From NCBI RefSeq assembly GCF_040932035.1, contig NZ_JBFRBB010000001.1, forward strand, positions 1,116,001 to 1,180,000: DNA of 64,000 bases, given 5' to 3'. Position numbers and translations under genes: made by a program. This document shows, one piece after another, positions 59,882 through 64,000 of this stretch. Under the pieces are notes generated by a model that did not search any database, was not told the DNA's origin, and saw nothing but the letters and a program-made list of their open reading frames with translations. Within the stretch, counting starts at the first letter, position 1, and each line of letters starts with the position of its first letter. Source of the DNA: Hoeflea_A sp040932035 (GTDB lineage: Bacteria > Pseudomonadota > Alphaproteobacteria > Rhizobiales > Rhizobiaceae).

Positions 59882-60120
59882 AATGCAGACTCCTGTGAAT
59901 TCTGCGAGTGACAATAGAAACTGGCCGGTTCCGGTACAAGTGAAGAATCGACGCAGTGCATCCTATTTGCCAGTGACTTTCGCTCAATTTTTCGTGCCGC
60001 CGGCACAACTGGATGACAAATCGCACTCCGATTTGCATATAAGAGGAAACGCGACGGCGGCAATAGGTGTCGCCAAGTATCAACCGTTAGCTGCAGAACA
60101 ATCCGAAAGGCTTTGAAAAT

Positions 60121-60351
60121 ATGGAGGAATTGATCCGCACCAACAATGTCGTCACGCTCTCCTTCGTCGGCACTCTTTTGAAGGAAGCGGGCATTCAGTA
60201 TTTCATAGCGGATGAAAACATGAGTGTGCTCGATGGATCCATCAATGCACTCTCCCGGCGCCTTTTGGTTGACGCGGAACGTGTAGACGAAGCGCGCAAG
60301 CTCGTAGAAGGTGCGGGGCTTGGCGACGAGCTTAGACATCAGCGGCCATGA
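60121..60351 (+). CDS. DUF2007 domain protein
   Basis: 76 residues. Family DUF2007 (putative signal-transducing or prolyl-like small domain): EELIRTNNVVTLSFVGTLLKEAGI then DARRL-like LSRRLLVDAERVDEARKLVE. Function unknown. Its stop overlaps the ATG of the following methyltransferase (ATGA). This pair next to ispB is a common order in Hyphomicrobiales. Confidence 0.85.
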   Translation: MEELIRTNNVVTLSFVGTLLKEAGIQYFIADENMSVLDGSINALSRRLLVDAERVDEARKLVEGAGLGDELRHQRP

Positions 60352-61166
60352 GCAAGCCGGATTGTAGAACCGATCAGGCGGCGGAAACGACCCCCGGTGA
60401 AACACCGCAAGCCACGATCGATGCCTTTCATCGCGGTCGTTTTCACCTGGTGCAGCCAAGAGGCAAGGGACATAGGGCCGGACTTGACGCAATGCTGCTC
60501 GCCTCGCTTGTCAGTGACGACGCGCACGGAAAGCTGGCCGATTTCGGTGCCGGCGCCGGTGCGGCCGGCATTGCAGTCGCAAGCCGGAGCCCGGAGCTTG
60601 ACGTGGTGCTGGTTGAGCGCTCGGTGGAAATGTCAGGGTTTGCCCGGCGCTCGATCGATTTGGAGCACAATGCTGAATTTGCAGATCGGGTGTCGCTGTT
60701 GGTCGCCGATGTAACGCTCAAGGGCAGGCAACGTGCCGCCGCCGGGCTGACCGATTCATGTTTTGACCATGTCATCATGAACCCCCCATTCAACAGTTCC
60801 GCCGACCGCACCACACCCGATGCATTGCGGGCAGAAGCCCACGCCATGCCCGAACACATGTTCGAACACTGGATCCGCTCGGCCTGTGCGGTTTGCAAGC
60901 CGGGCGGGCAGTTGTCGCTGATCGCCCGTCCACAATCGCTTCGCGACATCCTGCAGGCCTGCGATGGCCGTTTCGGTGGTCTCCAGGTAACGCCGGTTCA
61001 TCCACGGCCGGGAGAAGACGCCATCCGCATCCTGTTCACAGGAATAAAGGGCAATCGTGCGCGTCTTTCCTTTCGCACGCCTCTATTTGTGCATGATAGC
61101 GATGGCAGGGCTTTTTCGGCCCGCATGAATGATCTCAACAACGGCCGCGCCTTTGTGCATCGGTAA
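60348..61166 (+). CDS. TrmN6-like methyltransferase
   Basis: 272 residues, Rossmann SAM methyltransferase of the YfiC/TrmN6 (tRNA1-Val adenine-N6) family. Motif I ADFGAGAGAAGIAVA and the catalytic NPPF (in DHVIMNPPFNSS) show N6-adenine chemistry. The region FHLVQPRGKGHRAGLDAMLLAS is also typical. Annotated relatives methylate tRNA; the target here is inferred. ATG 60348 overlaps the DUF2007 stop. Confidence 0.9.
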   Translation: MSKPDCRTDQAAETTPGETPQATIDAFHRGRFHLVQPRGKGHRAGLDAMLLASLVSDDAHGKLADFGAGAGAAGIAVASRSPELDVVLVERSVEMSGFARRSIDLEHNAEFADRVSLLVADVTLKGRQRAAAGLTDSCFDHVIMNPPFNSSADRTTPDALRAEAHAMPEHMFEHWIRSACAVCKPGGQLSLIARPQSLRDILQACDGRFGGLQVTPVHPRPGEDAIRILFTGIKGNRARLSFRTPLFVHDSDGRAFSARMNDLNNGRAFVHR

Positions 61167-61264
61167 AGCGACGCAATTCCCGCATGCCATTGTGTTTCGA
61201 GTGGAAATACATACATCAGGTGGCAGGCATCCATGTCGGACAAACACAGAAACAGGCGGAATAG

Positions 61265-62125
61265 ATGGCGTTCTACAAATCCATTGTACCCAAGCGGTTC
61301 AGGCGCGACGAGTTAAACATTCCTGTTGTTCAACTGCAGGGCATGATCGTGGCCGGAGGCTCGCAATTCCGCCCGACCCTGAACATCGCGACGGTTGCGC
61401 CGCTGCTTAAGAAGGCCTTCGCCGACAAGCGGGCACCCGCCGTCGCCATTTCCATTAATTCACCCGGCGGCTCGCCCGTCCAGTCGCGGCTGATCTATCG
61501 CCGCATCCGCGATCTTGCCGAGGAAAAGAACAAGAAGGTCTTTATCTTTGTTGAAGATCTTGCCGCTTCCGGTGGGTACATGATTGCACTGGCCGGTGAT
61601 GAAATCATCGCCGATCCGACTTCGATTGTCGGTTCGATCGGCGTTGTCTCGGCAAGTTTCGGTTTCACCGACCTGATCAAGAAGATCGGCGTTGACCGTC
61701 GCGTATACACCGCAGGCAAGAACAAGGTGACTCTGGACCCGTTTCAACCTGAAAAGAAGGCTGATATCGACCATCTCAAATCGTTGCAACTGGAGGTGCA
61801 CAAGGTGTTCATCGACATGGTCAAGGAACGCCGCGGAAGCAGGCTTGCCGATAATGACGACATCTTTTCCGGCCTGTTCTGGTCTGGCCTCAAGGGCAAG
61901 GAACTCGGGCTTGTCGATGAGCTGGGTGACATGCGCACCGTTATGAAGGAACGATATGGCGAAAAGGCCAAATTGCGGCTGATCACCATGCCGCGCGGTC
62001 TTTTCGGCCGCAAGGTAACCGGCGCCAATGCCGGCGACATGCCGTCGCGCATTGCCGGTGCCGCTGCGGCAGGAATTGCCGAAGTGGCTGAGGAAAGGGC
62101 TCTGTGGAGCCGGTACGGCCTTTGA
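61265..62125 (+). CDS. S49-family peptidase (SppA/SohB type)
   Basis: 286 residues, single SppA-like domain. Catalytic Ser in EDLAASGGYMIALAGDEI and Lys in YTAGKNKVTLDPF; AISINSPGGSPVQSRLI and SIGVVSASFGF complete the family pattern. No clear signal peptide; it may be anchored by the N-terminal hydrophobic segment or be cytoplasmic. These peptidases clear cleaved signal peptides or act in membrane quality control. Confidence 0.92.
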   Translation: MAFYKSIVPKRFRRDELNIPVVQLQGMIVAGGSQFRPTLNIATVAPLLKKAFADKRAPAVAISINSPGGSPVQSRLIYRRIRDLAEEKNKKVFIFVEDLAASGGYMIALAGDEIIADPTSIVGSIGVVSASFGFTDLIKKIGVDRRVYTAGKNKVTLDPFQPEKKADIDHLKSLQLEVHKVFIDMVKERRGSRLADNDDIFSGLFWSGLKGKELGLVDELGDMRTVMKERYGEKAKLRLITMPRGLFGRKVTGANAGDMPSRIAGAAAAGIAEVAEERALWSRYGL

Positions 62126-62205
62126 TACTGTCAAACTCAAACCGGCACTACGGCGCGGCCGGAACCGTGTTATAAAATAGCGAAATATTCGCGGGGGAGG
62201 CGAAG

Positions 62206-62403
62206 ATGGTGCAGTTATTGCTGCTGGTGGCCGTTCTGCTGGTCGTCTGGATGGGCTACAAGCGCTTCCTGAAGGAAGCCGAACGGGTCAGCAAATCCGT
62301 GCGCAGGGCCGAAAAGGAAGCCGAAACAGGCGCCAGCGGTACCCTGGTCGAGGATCCAAAGACCGGCGAGTACCATGTCGAACGGAAAGAAGACGACGAA
62401 TAA
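62206..62403 (+). CDS. Small single-helix membrane protein
   Basis: 65 residues: an N-terminal hydrophobic helix (MVQLLLLVAVLLVVWMGY) followed by a charged tail (FLKEAERVSKSVRRAEKEAE) that could form a helix, and a DPKTGEYHVERKEDDE end. I see no known domain. It commonly sits between the S49 peptidase and glyQ in rhizobial genomes. Function unknown. Confidence 0.75.
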   Translation: MVQLLLLVAVLLVVWMGYKRFLKEAERVSKSVRRAEKEAETGASGTLVEDPKTGEYHVERKEDDE

Positions 62404-62439
62404 GGCGGCCCCGAGCCTCCCAAATCGGTGGCATCTTGC

Positions 62440-62487
62440 TAGAACGTGCCTTGTTTAAATTGGATCATTTGACCGGGGCACGCTCTA
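62440..62487. repeat. Intergenic palindromic element
   Basis: TAGAACGTGCC (62440-62450) and GGCACGCTCTA (62477-62487) pair with one mismatch around a 26-base A/T-rich loop. The general form (T-AGA-x-C-x-TGCC ... GGCACGCTCTAA) recalls the short palindromic repeats found between genes in rhizobia. Only one copy is in this window, so repeat status is inferred. Confidence 0.45.
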
Positions 62488-62556
62488 AACCCTTGACCCC
62501 GCAGGGACTGCATGGCACGTGTCCGGCGCATTCTCATTTATGTCCGGACCCGACCC

Positions 62557-63516
62557 ATGACCACGTCAGAGCGTTCTCAGCCGTCTCACATGCATCCGAC
62601 CAATTCGTTTCAAGGGCTCATCCTGGCTCTTCATAACTACTGGGCGGAATATGGTTGCGTGATACTGCAACCCTACGACATGGAAGTCGGAGCAGGGACC
62701 TTTCATCCCGCAACCACATTGCGATCGCTCGGACCGCGCTCCTGGAATTCGGCCTATGTGCAGCCTTCGCGCCGTCCGACAGACGGCCGCTACGGTGAAA
62801 ATCCCAACCGGCTGCAACACTACTACCAGTATCAGGTCCTCCTGAAGCCGTCGCCGCCCAATCTGCAGGAGCTGTACCTCGGTTCGCTCGAAGCCATCGG
62901 TATCGACCCGCTGCTGCACGACCTGCGTTTTGTTGAGGATGACTGGGAAAGTCCGACACTCGGCGCCTGGGGCCTTGGCTGGGAGTGCTGGTGCGATGGT
63001 ATGGAGGTTTCGCAGTTCACCTATTTCCAGCAGGTCTGCGGCATTGAGTGCTCGCCTGTTGCGGGTGAATTGACCTACGGGCTTGAGCGTCTGGCCATGT
63101 ATGTTCAGGGCGTTGACAATGTCTACGACCTCAATTTCAACGGCGGCTCTGACAACGCCAAGGTGACCTATGGCGATGTCTTTCTTCAGGCTGAGCAGGA
63201 ATACTCACGACACAATTTCGAATATGCCGATACCGCTACGCTGCTTCGTCATTTCGACGATGCGGAGGCTGAATGCCGTTCGCTGCTCGAGCAGGGTGCC
63301 GCCGGCTCTGATCCCGCGCAGGTGCACAAATGCGTGCTGCCCGCCTACGACCAGTGCATCAAGGCTTCGCATGTCTTCAATTTGCTCGATGCAAGGGGAG
63401 TGATCTCGGTGACGGAACGCCAAAGCTACATTTTGCGCGTGCGCAATCTCTCCAAAATGTGCGGGGAAGCCTTTTTATTGACGGAAGCCGGAGGGTTTGA
63501 AGTAGGCGGTGCTTGA
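62557..63516 (+). CDS. glyQ: Glycyl-tRNA synthetase alpha subunit
   Basis: 319 residues from ATG 62557 (308 from ATG 62590, 334 from ATG 62512; no start has a clear ribosome-binding site, AGGGA precedes 62512). Class II enzyme alpha chain: SFQGLILALHNYWAEYGCVILQPYDMEVGAGTFHPATTLRSLGP and YVQPSRRPTDGRYGENPNRLQHYYQ are unmistakable. Works with the beta subunit encoded right after. Charges tRNA-Gly. Confidence 0.96.
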   Translation: MTTSERSQPSHMHPTNSFQGLILALHNYWAEYGCVILQPYDMEVGAGTFHPATTLRSLGPRSWNSAYVQPSRRPTDGRYGENPNRLQHYYQYQVLLKPSPPNLQELYLGSLEAIGIDPLLHDLRFVEDDWESPTLGAWGLGWECWCDGMEVSQFTYFQQVCGIECSPVAGELTYGLERLAMYVQGVDNVYDLNFNGGSDNAKVTYGDVFLQAEQEYSRHNFEYADTATLLRHFDDAEAECRSLLEQGAAGSDPAQVHKCVLPAYDQCIKASHVFNLLDARGVISVTERQSYILRVRNLSKMCGEAFLLTEAGGFEVGGA

Positions 63517-63563
63517 ATCACCGCTCGAACCAGATGACCCAACAAATTGAGACGATTGATAAA

Positions 63564-64000
63564 ATGCCCGATCTCCTTCTAGAACTCCGCTCCGAAGAAA
63601 TTCCTGCCCGAATGCAGCGCAAAGCCGCGGGCGACCTGAAAAAACTGGTCACGGATGCACTGGTCGATGCCGGCCTGACCTATGAGGCTGCCCGCGAATA
63701 CTGGACACCGCGCCGCCTGGCACTTGATATTCGCGGTGTGACGGCACGCTCCGCCGATATCCGCGAAGAGCGAAAGGGTCCGCGTACCGATGCGCCGGAG
63801 AAGGCGGTTTCCGGATTTCTGCGTGGCGCGGGGCTTGAATCGGTCGATCAGGCCACCGTCAAGTCGGATCCAAAAAAAGGCGATTTTTATGTCGCCGTCA
63901 TCGAAAAGCCGGGACGCGAAGCCGCGGACATCATTGCCGACGTGATGCCGGGCATCATCCGCAATTTTCCCTGGCCGAAATCCATGCGCTGGGGCGAGGC
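63564..64000 (+). CDS. glyS: Glycyl-tRNA synthetase beta subunit, N-terminal part (cut by window edge)
   Basis: First 145 codons; runs off the right edge. Start ATG 63564 gives MPDLLLELRSEEIPARMQRKA, the normal beta-subunit N-terminus, followed by TPRRLALDIRGV and KGPRTDAPEKAVSGFLRGAGL. Follows glyQ by 47 bases. The beta subunit carries the tRNA-binding part of the synthetase. Confidence 0.95.
   Translation, partial: MPDLLLELRSEEIPARMQRKAAGDLKKLVTDALVDAGLTYEAAREYWTPRRLALDIRGVTARSADIREERKGPRTDAPEKAVSGFLRGAGLESVDQATVKSDPKKGDFYVAVIEKPGREAADIIADVMPGIIRNFPWPKSMRWGE

Noticed and set aside
1..64000. CRISPR arrays, rRNA, tRNA, intact transposons or prophage genes.
   Set aside because: No regularly spaced repeats, no tRNA-like cloverleaf with T-loop sequence, and no transposase, integrase or phage structural gene was recognised on reading both strands; short tRNAs could still be missed by eye.

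Overview
The window comes from a denitrifying alphaproteobacterium, most likely of the Hyphomicrobiales (a Phyllobacteriaceae/Hoeflea-like lineage). This rests on a BacA-type SbmA protein, a separate F0 ATP synthase operon with both b' and b subunits, an FMN-riboswitch-controlled RibN-like transporter, NnrS and NnrU, and the order S49 peptidase - small membrane protein - glyQ - glyS. No rRNA, tRNA, CRISPR array or intact insertion sequence was seen. Gene density is high, GC is high, and TTG/GTG starts are common.

Region 1 (1-15.7 kb) is a nitrite/nitrous oxide respiration supercluster. Leftward run nirI, nnrS, nosR and nosZ (cut by the window edge). Rightward run nirS (cytochrome cd1 nitrite reductase), nirE, nirC, nirF, a fused nirDL, nirG, nirH, nirJ, nirN, a two-domain CbiX-like chelatase and a small two-helix membrane protein, mostly with overlapping start and stop codons. 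Together they encode NirS, its heme d1 pathway and the electron supply and maturation of NosZ. FNR/NnrR-type boxes lie before nosR and between nirI and nirS.

Region 2 (15.7-31.3 kb) is accessory. It holds an Xre/RES toxin-antitoxin pair with two palindromic operators. A CoA-transferase is divergent from a citrate-synthase-like enzyme that carries an N-terminal DNA-binding helix-turn-helix. A GntR-controlled sugar locus (ABC transporter, two short-chain dehydrogenases, enolase-superfamily dehydratase, SMP-30 lactonase, RraA-like aldolase) suggests a non-phosphorylative sugar-acid pathway. Two Spy/CpxP-like genes, one of them in an operon with a CpxR/CpxA-like two-component system, share the same CpxR-type box at the same distance from a possible -10.

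Region 3 (31.3-48.5 kb) is mostly core: DUF899, SRPBCC and ArsR genes, an MFS transporter, bacA, a polysaccharide deacetylase, a DksA-like protein, nnrU, a YfgM-like protein, der, a SleB-type hydrolase, a methyltransferase, atpI-B-E-F'-F, the FMN riboswitch with ribN, rnhB and a PA0069-type radical SAM protein.

Region 4 (48.5-55.3 kb) is accessory: enoyl-CoA hydratase, IclR regulator, orphan TRAP binding protein, cytochrome P450, a NirC-like FNT channel and a type II NADH dehydrogenase.

Region 5 (55.3-64 kb) is housekeeping: moaB, ispE, a TPR-LysM protein, a polyprenyl diphosphate synthase, DUF2007, a TrmN6-like methyltransferase, an S49 peptidase, glyQ and the start of glyS.
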